From Deltaproteobacteria bacterium (GTDB lineage: Bacteria > Desulfobacterota > Desulfobacteria > Desulfobacterales > Desulfatirhabdiaceae), in assembly GCA_021778975.1 (NCBI GenBank), contig JAJYBO010000075.1, positions 1 to 11,429 of the forward strand: 11,429 bases of DNA, read 5' to 3'. The translations under genes were made by a program, and so were the position numbers. Below are positions 1 to 7,310 of the stretch, in pieces. The notes under the pieces are model-generated. The model was not told the DNA's origin. It made no database searches and saw nothing but the letters and a program-made list of their open reading frames with translations. How positions within the stretch are numbered: the stretch's first letter is position 1; each line of letters begins with the position of its first letter.

Positions 1-1
1 G

Positions 2-241
2 CAAAACTGGGCCGATGTCGCGGCGTCTGTTGAGACTGTCCGGAAAAGCGGCGTTATGCCCATTCCGGCGTATTTTACCCCGATTCCGCATACAGCGTTG
101 TGGCCACAGGCGGTGGCATCGTCCCGATATGATCTGGAAGCCGATCCGGTGTTTACCAATAATGCCATCTTTCCGTGCAGCAAGGAGCCGTTTTCCTGGA
201 CTCCGCTGGTCATGTTAAAAAAGCTGACCGGCGCCGTTTGA
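2..241 (+). CDS. C-terminal end of a B12-binding-type radical SAM protein (partial)
   Basis: This open frame enters from the left edge and ends at TGA 239-241, leaving 79 residues. The visible part contains a proline-rich stretch YFTPIPHTALW followed by SRYDLEADPVFTNN and AIFPC. That pattern resembles the region after the TIM barrel in many cobalamin-binding radical SAM enzymes, where a Y(S/T)PIPGTxLW segment is followed by a 'dPlf.NN..fPC' segment. The CxxxCxxC cluster and the B12 domain would lie upstream, outside the window, so neither substrate nor reaction can be named. The stop codon is followed by 255 bases before rng, so co-transcription is possible but unproven. The family is inferred from a short tail only; another radical SAM subgroup is the main alternative. 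Confidence 0.6.
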   Translation, partial: QNWADVAASVETVRKSGVMPIPAYFTPIPHTALWPQAVASSRYDLEADPVFTNNAIFPCSKEPFSWTPLVMLKKLTGAV

Positions 242-327
242 TATCCAGCCCTGCGTGTATATACATGTATCGGTATCGGTCAACGGAAAAGCTTGAAACC
301 CGCCAGGTAGTTTGATTCAGGCCAGTG

Positions 328-342
328 GGCGGCAAAACCGCC
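328..342 (+). terminator. Small GC hairpin, possible weak terminator
   Basis: GGCGG and CCGCC form a perfect 5-base-pair stem around a CAAAA loop, 86 bases after the stop of the upstream gene. The following sequence ATGTTCGTTT is only moderately T-rich, so intrinsic termination would be weak. It could equally be a structured element of the rng leader. Confidence 0.25.
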
Positions 343-372
343 ATGTTCGTTTACAAAGTCGTCAGAAATTGT

Positions 373-401
373 TTGACTTGTTTCAGGCAATTTCATATTC
401 A
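373..401 (+). promoter_or_regulatory. Candidate sigma-70-type promoter for rng
   Basis: TTGACT (373-378) and TATTCA (396-401) are separated by 17 bases and lie about 95 bases upstream of the rng start. The -35 box matches the consensus in five of six positions; the -10 box is weak. A transcript from here would carry a leader of about 90 bases. This is pattern matching only. Confidence 0.3.
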
Positions 402-472
402 AACAAGATCAATTGGTTGTATTTTTGGCAATTGGATTTATCACCGTACGCCAACAACAGATATTTAGAAAG

Positions 473-480
473 AAGGAGGA
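473..480 (+). promoter_or_regulatory. Strong ribosome binding site of rng, unusually far from the start
   Basis: AAGGAGGA is an excellent match to the 16S rRNA anti-Shine-Dalgarno, but it ends 16 bases before the ATG at 497. The usual spacing is about 5 to 10 bases. No in-frame ATG, GTG or TTG lies between the two, so the family-consistent start at 497 is retained. Confidence 0.6.
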
Positions 481-496
481 ACTCCCAAAATCATAT

Positions 497-1984
497 ATGA
501 GCAGTAAAATCATCATTAACGCAATTGACCCGGCGGAATGCCGGATCGCCAGGGTGCAGGACAACAAACTGGAAGAATTCTATGTTGAAACCGCATCGCG
601 AGAGATGACCCAGGGCAATATCTACAAAGGGATCATCACCCGCGTGGAACCCAGTCTTCAGGCTGTTTTTGTGGACTATGGCGCTGAGCGGCACGGATTT
701 CTGCAAAAGACGGAAATCCATAACGACTATTATCAGGATGTCTCTTCAGGGGACTATTCCATTCAGAACGCTGTCAAACGGGGTCAGGAACTGCTGGTTC
801 AGGTGATCAAGGAACCATTCATGAAAAAGGGCGCCATGCTGACCACGTTCATTTCGCTGGCCGGACGGCATGTCGTTCTGATGCCTGGCAGTGAAAACCG
901 GGGCATTTCCCGGAAAATCGAAGATGAAGAGGAGCGCAAAAGGCTCAAGGAGCTTGTCAGCGGCGTCAAACTGCCCGAAGGGTACGGGATGATCGTCCGC
1001 ACCGCCGGAGTGGATTGCAGCAAAACCGATATCACCAAAGATGTGAACTATCTGATGCGTCTCTGGAAGAATATCCGGAACAATGTCATGAAAGAAAAGG
1101 CGCCGGCGCTTCTTTATAAAGAACGAAATCTGGTGCTGCGGTCGCTGCGGGATTATTTTACACCGGAAGTCACCGAAATTCTCATTGACGAACCGACGGT
1201 GTATCGCGACGCCAAAGAGTTCATCGAACTTATTTCACCCAAACATACCAAAATCGTCAAGCTCTATAAAGGTCCCAAACCGATATTCACCAAATGTGAA
1301 CTGGAAGCCCAGATCGCTTCCATTTTTGAAAGCAGGGTGGGACTGAAGGCCGGCGGCTCCATCGTTATTGATCAGACGGAGGCTCTGGTGGCCATTGACG
1401 TGAATTCCGGGAAGGCGACACAGAATAAATCCATCGAGCAGACTGCGCTTGTCACCAATCTTGAGGCAGCCGAAGAAATTGCCAGGCAACTGCGACTACG
1501 GGATCTGGGCGGGCTGATCGTCCTGGATTTTATTGACATGCGGGATCAGAAACACAAGGCTGAAATTGAAAAAGCGCTTAAAAATCATCTTAAAATCGAT
1601 AAAGCCAAAACCAAGGTGGGTAAAATATCCAAATTCGGTCTTCTGGAAATGTCCAGACAGCGGATCCGTCCTTCCATAGAGTTCGGCAGTCACGTACCCT
1701 GCCGGTTTTGCAAGGGGAAGGGAGTTACCCCTTCTGCGGAAACCCTGGGGCTCAGTTTCCTGCGTCAACTGCATCTTGAAACGTTGAAGGAGGATATCAT
1801 CAGTGTCCGGGGCGCTGTGCCTCCGGATGTCGCCGTTTTTCTGCTGAACCGCAAACGCCGCGAAATTCTGGAGCTTGAGGAAAGCAGGGGCTTCAAGGTG
1901 AGCATTGATGCGGATCCGGAGATGGTGCCTGGCGACAGTCGCATCGTCTGTGACAGGAAAACGCCGATGGATGTTTCCGCCTGA
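497..1984 (+). CDS. rng: Ribonuclease G (RNase E/G family)
   Basis: This is a single-strand-specific endoribonuclease of the cytoplasm that matures 16S rRNA 5' ends and cleaves mRNAs. The 495 residues match RNase G length (about 490) and lack the long disordered tail of RNase E. An S1-type RNA-binding segment covers roughly residues 35-120 (GNIYKGIITRVEPSLQAVFV onward). The DNase I-like catalytic core has Asp301 in DVNSG and Asp344 in DFIDM, 43 residues apart like Asp303 and Asp346 of E. coli RNase E. The zinc-link cysteines are Cys402 and Cys405 in PCRFCKGKG. The start at 497 gives the usual N-terminus (SSKIIINAIDPAECRI); a TTG at 413 would add an unrelated hydrophobic leader. The Shine-Dalgarno is strong but distant. 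The next gene begins 23 bases downstream, so they are probably co-transcribed. Confidence 0.96.
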   Translation: MSSKIIINAIDPAECRIARVQDNKLEEFYVETASREMTQGNIYKGIITRVEPSLQAVFVDYGAERHGFLQKTEIHNDYYQDVSSGDYSIQNAVKRGQELLVQVIKEPFMKKGAMLTTFISLAGRHVVLMPGSENRGISRKIEDEEERKRLKELVSGVKLPEGYGMIVRTAGVDCSKTDITKDVNYLMRLWKNIRNNVMKEKAPALLYKERNLVLRSLRDYFTPEVTEILIDEPTVYRDAKEFIELISPKHTKIVKLYKGPKPIFTKCELEAQIASIFESRVGLKAGGSIVIDQTEALVAIDVNSGKATQNKSIEQTALVTNLEAAEEIARQLRLRDLGGLIVLDFIDMRDQKHKAEIEKALKNHLKIDKAKTKVGKISKFGLLEMSRQRIRPSIEFGSHVPCRFCKGKGVTPSAETLGLSFLRQLHLETLKEDIISVRGAVPPDVAVFLLNRKRREILELEESRGFKVSIDADPEMVPGDSRIVCDRKTPMDVSA

Positions 1985-2007
1985 CACAGGGGGGAAAGGA
2001 GGGCCGA

Positions 2008-2766
2008 ATGGTGACGGAAACAGCAAAAGAAAAGAAGTCGGGCGTATTGTGGGCTGCCGGCGGGGTCATCATTCTGTTACTTGTTCTGGCGGCAGGCTGG
2101 CTGTGGGTGCGGGAAAACGAGAAATCCATCCCAAGACCCGTTGTCGAGCGGCTTCCAGTGCATCCGCCGGCAACGATTGACACCAGTCAGGTGAAGAAAA
2201 ATCCGGAATTGAACGCCCTTATGGAAAAACGGAAAGAGGAATATGGCGTTGGATCCGGTGTTGATGTCATCGCCAAACCCGGTGAATCCATCAAGGTCGG
2301 GAAAACCGTTGTTCCGATGAACGAGGTCCTGAATAAAATTCAGTCAGGAAAGCAGCACATTACCGAAACCGATCTGGCGAAACCGTCATCTTCTGCAACT
2401 CCGGATGCCTATGGCATCTATGTGGTCAGGCCCGGAGACAATATCTGGGATGTGCATTTCCGGATACTGAAAAGTTTTTTTGCCGGGAAAGGCATCACCC
2501 TTTCCCGATGGGCGGACCAGCCGCTCCGCAACGGCGACAGCTCAGGGGTCGGCAGAATATTGAAATACTCTGAAAAGATGGTGTCCATCTACAACATCGA
2601 GGAACACCGGGTCGACACCCATCTGAATCTGATTCAGCCATACAGCAAGATAGTCGTGTTCAATATCGGACAGGCGCTGGAAATTCTCAAGCAGATTGAC
2701 TATCAACATATCAACAATGTCCGTTTTGATGGGGAAAGACTCTCGATTTCCCCTGAAACCAAATAA
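2008..2766 (+). CDS. Single-pass membrane protein with LysM-like segment, function unknown
   Basis: The 252-residue product has a charged N-terminus, one strong membrane segment at residues 11-34 and a soluble remainder. The topology is probably N-in with the C-terminal part in the periplasm. Residues 138-154 (YVVRPGDNIWDVHFRIL) are a good LysM start, 'yvVrpGDniwdi'. The usual ~45-residue LysM is interrupted, and a plausible end (LNLIQPYSKIVVFN) only appears at 206-219. Residues 40-135 are polar, proline- and lysine-rich and probably a linker. LysM modules generally bind peptidoglycan or chitin-like glycans, so cell-wall anchoring is an inference. AAAGGAGG at 1995-2002 sits 5 bases before the ATG. 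The gene lies between rng and purB with gaps of 23 and 21 bases, which indicates co-transcription but not a shared function. I do not recognise a named family. Confidence 0.85.
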   Translation: MVTETAKEKKSGVLWAAGGVIILLLVLAAGWLWVRENEKSIPRPVVERLPVHPPATIDTSQVKKNPELNALMEKRKEEYGVGSGVDVIAKPGESIKVGKTVVPMNEVLNKIQSGKQHITETDLAKPSSSATPDAYGIYVVRPGDNIWDVHFRILKSFFAGKGITLSRWADQPLRNGDSSGVGRILKYSEKMVSIYNIEEHRVDTHLNLIQPYSKIVVFNIGQALEILKQIDYQHINNVRFDGERLSISPETK

Positions 2767-2787
2767 TTAGCACCAACAGGAACGCAC

Positions 2788-4083
2788 ATGATCAAACGCT
2801 ATACCCGTAAACTGATGGGAGATCTCTGGACCGATGATAACAAGTACCGCACCTGGCTGAAAGTGGAAATCGCCGCATGTCAGGCCATGGCGGAACTGGG
2901 GCGGATACCCCGCACGGCGTTCGAAACAATTCGGGAACGCGCCGACTTTTCAGTGGATCGTATCGAGGCGATTGAACTGGAAACCCGGCACGACGTGATC
3001 GCATTTCTGACAAGTGTCGCGGAATTTGTGGGGCCGGATTCCCGGTATATGCATCTGGGTCTGACGTCGTCGGATGTGCTGGATACCAGCATGGCCTGTT
3101 TATTGAAGCAGGCCGGACATATGATTCTGGAGGGGTGCGACAGGCTTCTGGATGCTTTGAAAACCCGTGCGCTCGAACACAAAAATACCGTCATGATCGG
3201 CAGATCTCATGGTATTCACGCCGAGCCGATAACTTTTGGCCTCAAGCTCGCCGTCTGGTACGATGAAATGAAGCGAAACCGCAGACGCATGGCGCAGGCG
3301 ATTGAAACGATCAGCGTCGGAAAAATTTCAGGTGCGGTCGGCACATTCGCCAACACGTCTCCTGAAATCGAGGCGCGCGTCTGCCAGCTTCTGGGGCTGA
3401 AGCCCGCGCCCGCATCAACGCAGATCATCCAGAGAGACCGACATGCGGAATATTTCACGGCGCTGGCCATTATGGCGTCATCCATCGAGAAATTCGCCGT
3501 TGAAATCCGTCATCTGCAACGCACCGAGGTTCTGGAAGCCGAGGAGTATTTTGCGAGCGGCCAGAAAGGGTCTTCGGCCATGCCGCACAAGCGCAACCCC
3601 ATCGGTTCGGAAAATCTCTGCGGGCTGGCGCGTGTGGTGCGGTCCAATGCCGTGGCGTCATTAGAGAACGTGCCGCTGTGGCATGAACGGGATATCAGCC
3701 ATTCGTCCGTGGAGCGCGTCATCGCGCCAGACAGCACCATTCTGATGGATTATATGCTGAACCGTATGACCGGCTTGATTTCTCGTCTGGTCGTTTATCC
3801 CGAACACATGCTCGAAAACCTGAACCGGATGAAGGGTCTGGTGTTTTCACAGCAGATTCTTCTGGCGCTGGCCGAAGCCGGGGCCAGCCGGGAGGAAGCG
3901 TATCGGCTGGTGCAGTTTCAGGCCATGAAAGTCTGGAAGGAAAAATGCGATTTTCAGGCGCTGATTTTAAATGATACCGCCATTGTGGAATGGCTGGGCC
4001 GGGAAAAAATCAAAGAAATATTTGACCTGAATTACCATTTAAAGTATATCAGCACCATTTTTGACCGTGTTTTTGAATTATAA
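2788..4083 (+). CDS. purB: Adenylosuccinate lyase
   Basis: This fumarase/aspartase-superfamily homotetramer catalyses two fumarate-releasing steps of purine synthesis: SAICAR to AICAR, and adenylosuccinate to AMP. The 431 residues equal the length of the Bacillus-type enzyme and are shorter than the E. coli type. Signature regions are in order: HLGLTSSDVLDTS with His89, RSHGIHAEP with His141, and the flexible catalytic loop SSAMPHKRNP with Ser262/Ser263 and Lys268. His89 and His141 fall at the positions I recall for B. subtilis PurB. The ATG at 2788 is preceded by a weak AGGA (2778-2781). The gene sits 21 bases after the LysM-like gene and 26 bases before yajC. No other purine gene is in the window, so it is an isolated pathway member. 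Nothing in the protein looks damaged. Confidence 0.97.
   Translation: MIKRYTRKLMGDLWTDDNKYRTWLKVEIAACQAMAELGRIPRTAFETIRERADFSVDRIEAIELETRHDVIAFLTSVAEFVGPDSRYMHLGLTSSDVLDTSMACLLKQAGHMILEGCDRLLDALKTRALEHKNTVMIGRSHGIHAEPITFGLKLAVWYDEMKRNRRRMAQAIETISVGKISGAVGTFANTSPEIEARVCQLLGLKPAPASTQIIQRDRHAEYFTALAIMASSIEKFAVEIRHLQRTEVLEAEEYFASGQKGSSAMPHKRNPIGSENLCGLARVVRSNAVASLENVPLWHERDISHSSVERVIAPDSTILMDYMLNRMTGLISRLVVYPEHMLENLNRMKGLVFSQQILLALAEAGASREEAYRLVQFQAMKVWKEKCDFQALILNDTAIVEWLGREKIKEIFDLNYHLKYISTIFDRVFEL
4022..4050 (+). promoter_or_regulatory. Candidate internal promoter for yajC-secDF inside purB
   Basis: TTGACC (4022-4027) and TATATC (4045-4050) are spaced by exactly 17 bases and lie about 60 bases before the yajC start. 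The -35 box matches five of six consensus bases and the -10 box four of six. The sequence also encodes the conserved C-terminus of PurB, so it may be coincidence. A transcript starting here would separate the export genes from purB. Confidence 0.35.
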
Positions 4084-4109
4084 TCCACCATAACAGGAGG
4101 TTTTACATA

Positions 4110-4463
4110 ATGGGTGTGGCATATGCAATGGGACAGGGGGGCGCTGCAGCTCCCGGAGGCGCCGCAGGCGGACTGGCGTCTTTCATACCACTGATTTTGA
4201 TGTTCGTCATATTCTATTTTTTGCTAATCAGGCCTCAACAGAAAAGAACCAAAGAACATCGAGACATGGTGTCTGGCTTGAAAAAGGGCGACCGGATCAT
4301 TACCAGCGGGGGCATTTACGGACAAATTACCGCTGTGGATAGTGATGCTCTTACGGTGGAAATTTCCGACAAGGTTCGTATCAAGCTGAGTCGAGGTAAC
4401 GTCGCCAGCCTGGTAGCGGGTTCGAGTCAGAACCAGCAGACCAAAAAAGTATCGGAATCTTGA
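4110..4463 (+). CDS. yajC: Sec translocon accessory protein YajC
   Basis: YajC is a small inner-membrane protein that associates with SecD and SecF and copurifies with SecYEG. The 117 residues have a Gly/Ala-rich N-terminus (residues 8-21), one hydrophobic helix at about 22-40, and the family hallmark FLLIRPQQKR at its end. A basic, mostly beta cytoplasmic domain follows (KKGDRIITSGGIYGQI). AGGAGG at 4095-4100 lies 9 bases before the ATG. Placement directly ahead of secD and secF is the classic bacterial order. The usual upstream partner tgt is absent and purB occupies its place. The 157-base gap to secD is larger than normal for this operon and holds a repeat-like sequence. Confidence 0.96.
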   Translation: MGVAYAMGQGGAAAPGGAAGGLASFIPLILMFVIFYFLLIRPQQKRTKEHRDMVSGLKKGDRIITSGGIYGQITAVDSDALTVEISDKVRIKLSRGNVASLVAGSSQNQQTKKVSES

Positions 4464-4620
4464 TGCTCTCGTAAAAAGTCGAATTTCGGACGGCTTCGTA
4501 ATTCCGGAAATCTGACAGCCCAATATGACGTCTTCGTAAATGTCCGCATGCTGCGTTTCATAAAGCCATGAAGACATGGGTGGTTGTACGGTGCGGTTTC
4601 ATCAGCGAAAGGATTGATCA
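4464..4620. repeat. Repeat-like spacer between yajC and secD
   Basis: This 157-base noncoding stretch contains three TCGTAA steps: CTCGTAAAAAGTC near 4468-4480, CTTCGTAATTCC near 4494-4505 and CTTCGTAAATGTCC near 4532-4544. An imperfect inverted repeat is formed by GTCGAATTTCGGA (about 4478-4490) and TCCGGAAATCTGAC (about 4502-4515). From memory, TCGTAAAAAGTCGAATTTC-type units occur between genes in several deltaproteobacterial genomes, but I could not verify this. The 3' end supplies the secD ribosome binding site (GAAAGGA, 4607-4613). No convincing promoter or open frame is visible. Confidence 0.4.
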
Positions 4621-6198
4621 TTGAAAAACATTTCATGGAAATTGGCGGCCAGCGTGCTGGTAATTCTGGCTGCCGTCATATATACCATCCCCACATTCGT
4701 GCAGGGCGTATGGCCATATAAAAAGATAAATCTGGGGCTTGACCTCCAGGGCGGCATGCATCTCGTACTCGAAGTTGAGGCGGAAAAAGCCGTAGAAAGC
4801 TCGCTGGAGCGCATTGCCCAGGATTTGCGCATGACGCTGCGTAAAGACCAGATACCTGCAACGGGGCTGGATCAGATGGAAGGCGGCAAAATTTCGGTGC
4901 GGATACAGGGCAGGGATCAGATTGATAAATTCGACAAGATTCTGAACGATTCATACAAAGAGCTGAGAATTGTATCCCGTAATGTCGAAAACGATGTTCT
5001 TACCGTCTCTTTCGATCTGCCCGACAAAGAAGCGGATCATATCCGAAGAATGGCGGTCGAACAGGCGCTGGAGACCATTCGAAACCGCATTGATCAGTTT
5101 GGTGTCAGCGAGCCGGATATCCGACAGGAAGGCGACAATCGCCTTTTGATCCAGCTTCCGGGCGTCAAGGACACTCAGCGCGCCAAGGATCTGATCGGAA
5201 AGACGGCGCTGCTCGAATTCAAACTGGTGGATGAGAATCATGATGTAAACGCTGCACTCAAAGGCGTGGTACCCCCCGGTTCCGAAGTTTTGTATGAAGT
5301 TCGAGAAGATCCGCAGACGCGGCGGACGACCAAAACGCCCTATCTGTTAATCAAGCGCCCGGTGTTGACAGGGGCTTATCTGACTGACGCCAAGGTGCAG
5401 ATTGATTCTCAGTACAACGAGCCTTATGTCGCGATCAAATTTGACAAAAAAGGGGCGCAGATATTTGAAAAAATCACCGAAGAAAATGTAAAAAAACGGC
5501 TGGCCATTGTGCTGGACAACAAGGTGTATTCCGCGCCGGTCATTCAAGAAAAAATCAGCGGCGGCGAAGCCCGGATTACGGGCCGCTTCACACCCGAAGA
5601 AGCCAGAGATCTGGCTATTGTCCTTCGCGCCGGCGCATTGCCCGCTCCGGTGAAGGTGCTGGAAGAACGTACGGTAGGGCCATCCCTGGGGACGGATTCC
5701 ATTCACAAAGGGTTACTGGCCGGGCTGATCGGCAGCGGTTTGATCATTCTTTTCATGTTCTTCTATTATCGGGGATCGGGATTGATCGCGGATGTCGCAC
5801 TGCTCTTCAACATTGTCATGATTTTTGGGGGTCTTGCGATGTTTCAGGCTACACTGACCATGCCCGGTATTGCAGGTATTATTCTGACCATCGGTATGGC
5901 GGTAGATGCCAATGTGTTGATTTTTGAACGTATCCGTGAAGAGCTGAGATTGGGAAAAAGTTTGCGGGCCGCGGTGGATGCCGGATTTCATATGGCTACC
6001 TGGACAATTTTAGACGCCAATATCACGACGCTGATCGCGGGTCTGGTGCTGTTTCAATTTGGCACAGGTCCGGTCAAAGGATTTGCGGTTACATTGAGTC
6101 TTGGGGTTGTGTCCAGCGTGTTCACAGCTCTGGTGCTGACGCGTGTCATCTTTGATTTTTTCATTGTTCAGCGAAAAATCAAGCGGTTGAGTATCTGA
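4621..6198 (+). CDS. secD: Protein translocase subunit SecD
   Basis: SecD is an RND-superfamily inner-membrane protein. With SecF it uses the proton gradient to pull preproteins through SecYEG on the periplasmic side. The 525 residues show an N-terminal helix at about 8-27, the D1 motif LGLDLQGG at 38-45, a large periplasmic P1 region to about residue 355, and five more helices from about 364 to 512. The conserved helix-4 motif MAVDANVLIFERIREE begins at Met426, with Asp429 at the family's functional acidic position. The start is TTG, chosen because GAAAGGA lies 7 bases upstream and the following MKNISWK leads directly into the first helix; no in-frame ATG is nearby. secF follows after 67 bases. 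Length and motifs are normal for the short SecD class. Confidence 0.97.
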   Translation: MKNISWKLAASVLVILAAVIYTIPTFVQGVWPYKKINLGLDLQGGMHLVLEVEAEKAVESSLERIAQDLRMTLRKDQIPATGLDQMEGGKISVRIQGRDQIDKFDKILNDSYKELRIVSRNVENDVLTVSFDLPDKEADHIRRMAVEQALETIRNRIDQFGVSEPDIRQEGDNRLLIQLPGVKDTQRAKDLIGKTALLEFKLVDENHDVNAALKGVVPPGSEVLYEVREDPQTRRTTKTPYLLIKRPVLTGAYLTDAKVQIDSQYNEPYVAIKFDKKGAQIFEKITEENVKKRLAIVLDNKVYSAPVIQEKISGGEARITGRFTPEEARDLAIVLRAGALPAPVKVLEERTVGPSLGTDSIHKGLLAGLIGSGLIILFMFFYYRGSGLIADVALLFNIVMIFGGLAMFQATLTMPGIAGIILTIGMAVDANVLIFERIREELRLGKSLRAAVDAGFHMATWTILDANITTLIAGLVLFQFGTGPVKGFAVTLSLGVVSSVFTALVLTRVIFDFFIVQRKIKRLSI

Positions 6199-6265
6199 CA
6201 TCGAGTTCGAAAGAGGTGTATTTTTCTCACCCACAGAACATTAAAAATCTGCGAAGGATGTTTTC

Positions 6266-7306
6266 ATGGAGTTTATCAAACCCAACACCAATTTTGACTT
6301 TGTTGGTAAACGAAAAATCGCTTACGGAGTTTCGATCTCGTTGATCCTGCTCAGTATTTTCAGCCTGGTGTTTCATGGCGGCCCCAAGTACGGTATTGAT
6401 TTTGCCGGCGGCACCATCATCCAGGTAAAATTTCCGACTTCTGTCGTTACCGAAAATATCAAATCCGGCCTTGCAGGCATGGGGCTGGTGAATACGACGA
6501 TTCAAACATTTGGAGATCCCAGAGAGTTTGAATATCTGATTCGCACCGACAAGCCCGTACAGACCACCGATACATTTTCACAGCAGGTCAAAAATTCCAT
6601 CAAACAGGCAACCGGAACCGAACCCGACATCCGGCGTATCGAAATGGTTGGTCCCCAGGTAGGAAAAGATCTTCAGGAAAAAGCCCTGTTTGCCATCTAT
6701 TATTCCATGCTGTTTATCGCCATCTATATCTCCGGAAGATTCGATTTCAGATGGATAGCATGCGCTGTCATCGCCGCGGCGCTGATGGGAAGCGTTTACC
6801 TGTTGAGCCAGTGGCACATCAGTATGGCCATTCTGACGGCAATAGCGCTCATCATCACCCTGGTGCTGTTCTGGATTCTGAACCTGAAATATGCGATGGG
6901 CGCTATTGTCGCCCTGATTCATGACGTGGTGATTACCGTGGGCTGTTTTTCCCTGTTTGGGAAGGAGTTTTCACTTCCTATTATTGCTGCGGTGCTTTCC
7001 ATTATGGGGTATTCTCTGAACGATACGATTATCGTATATGACAGAATTCGGGAAAATCTGCATAAATATCCAAAAAACACGCTGGGGATCACCATCAACC
7101 GGAGCGTCAACGAAACGCTGAGTCGCACCATACTGACATCCGGTTTGACACTGCTGGCGGTCGTATCGCTATTTATTTTTGGTGGCGGTATTATTCACGA
7201 TTTCGCCCTTGCCATGTTAGTGGGTATTGTTGTGGGAACGTATTCCTCCATCTATGTCGCCAGCCCTATTCTGATGGCCTGGCAGGATGCCGGGAAGAAG
7301 AAATAA
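6266..7306 (+). CDS. secF: Protein translocase subunit SecF with extra helix pair
   Basis: SecF is the RND partner of SecD in post-translocational pulling and proton coupling. Conserved parts are the first helix (about 17-35), YGIDFAGG near residue 45, the periplasmic P4 region to about 127, VGPQVGKDL at 128-136, AIVALIHD ending at Asp220, the helix-4 motif MGYSLNDTIIVYDRIREN, and the final helix with GTYSSIYVASP. Against the E. coli sequence as I recall it, the interval from VGP to the helix-3 HD is 93 residues rather than 47. The 46 extra residues (about 164-209) hold two hydrophobic stretches, at about 165-184 and 186-207. The total would be eight helices instead of six, with downstream topology preserved. 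There is no frame disruption. AAGGA at 6254-6258 lies 7 bases before the ATG. dprA starts 4 bases after the stop. Confidence 0.96.
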   Translation: MEFIKPNTNFDFVGKRKIAYGVSISLILLSIFSLVFHGGPKYGIDFAGGTIIQVKFPTSVVTENIKSGLAGMGLVNTTIQTFGDPREFEYLIRTDKPVQTTDTFSQQVKNSIKQATGTEPDIRRIEMVGPQVGKDLQEKALFAIYYSMLFIAIYISGRFDFRWIACAVIAAALMGSVYLLSQWHISMAILTAIALIITLVLFWILNLKYAMGAIVALIHDVVITVGCFSLFGKEFSLPIIAAVLSIMGYSLNDTIIVYDRIRENLHKYPKNTLGITINRSVNETLSRTILTSGLTLLAVVSLFIFGGGIIHDFALAMLVGIVVGTYSSIYVASPILMAWQDAGKKK

Positions 7307-7310
7307 ATGA

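Larger units (their letters stand above)
242..496. other. Spacer between the radical SAM gene and rng
   Basis: There is no credible gene in this 255-base stretch. It contains two overlapping 10-base palindromes (TGTATATACA at 256-265 and ATACATGTAT at 261-270), a small GC hairpin at 328-342, a weak promoter-like pair at 373-401 and the Shine-Dalgarno sequence of rng at 473-480. The rng reading frame stays open back to a TTG at 413 and would encode a hydrophobic leader. That leader is not part of the RNase G family and is more likely untranslated leader. Confidence 0.6.

Noticed and set aside
413..496. Upstream TTG extension of rng giving a hydrophobic N-terminal segment (MVVFLAIGFITV)
   Set aside because: RNase G is cytoplasmic without such a leader, the residues are encoded by AT-rich spacer, and the strong Shine-Dalgarno lies inside the extension.
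1496..2026. Long - strand open frame opposite the 3' half of rng
   Set aside because: It is a mirror of a strongly conserved gene with no recognisable motif and no ribosome site.
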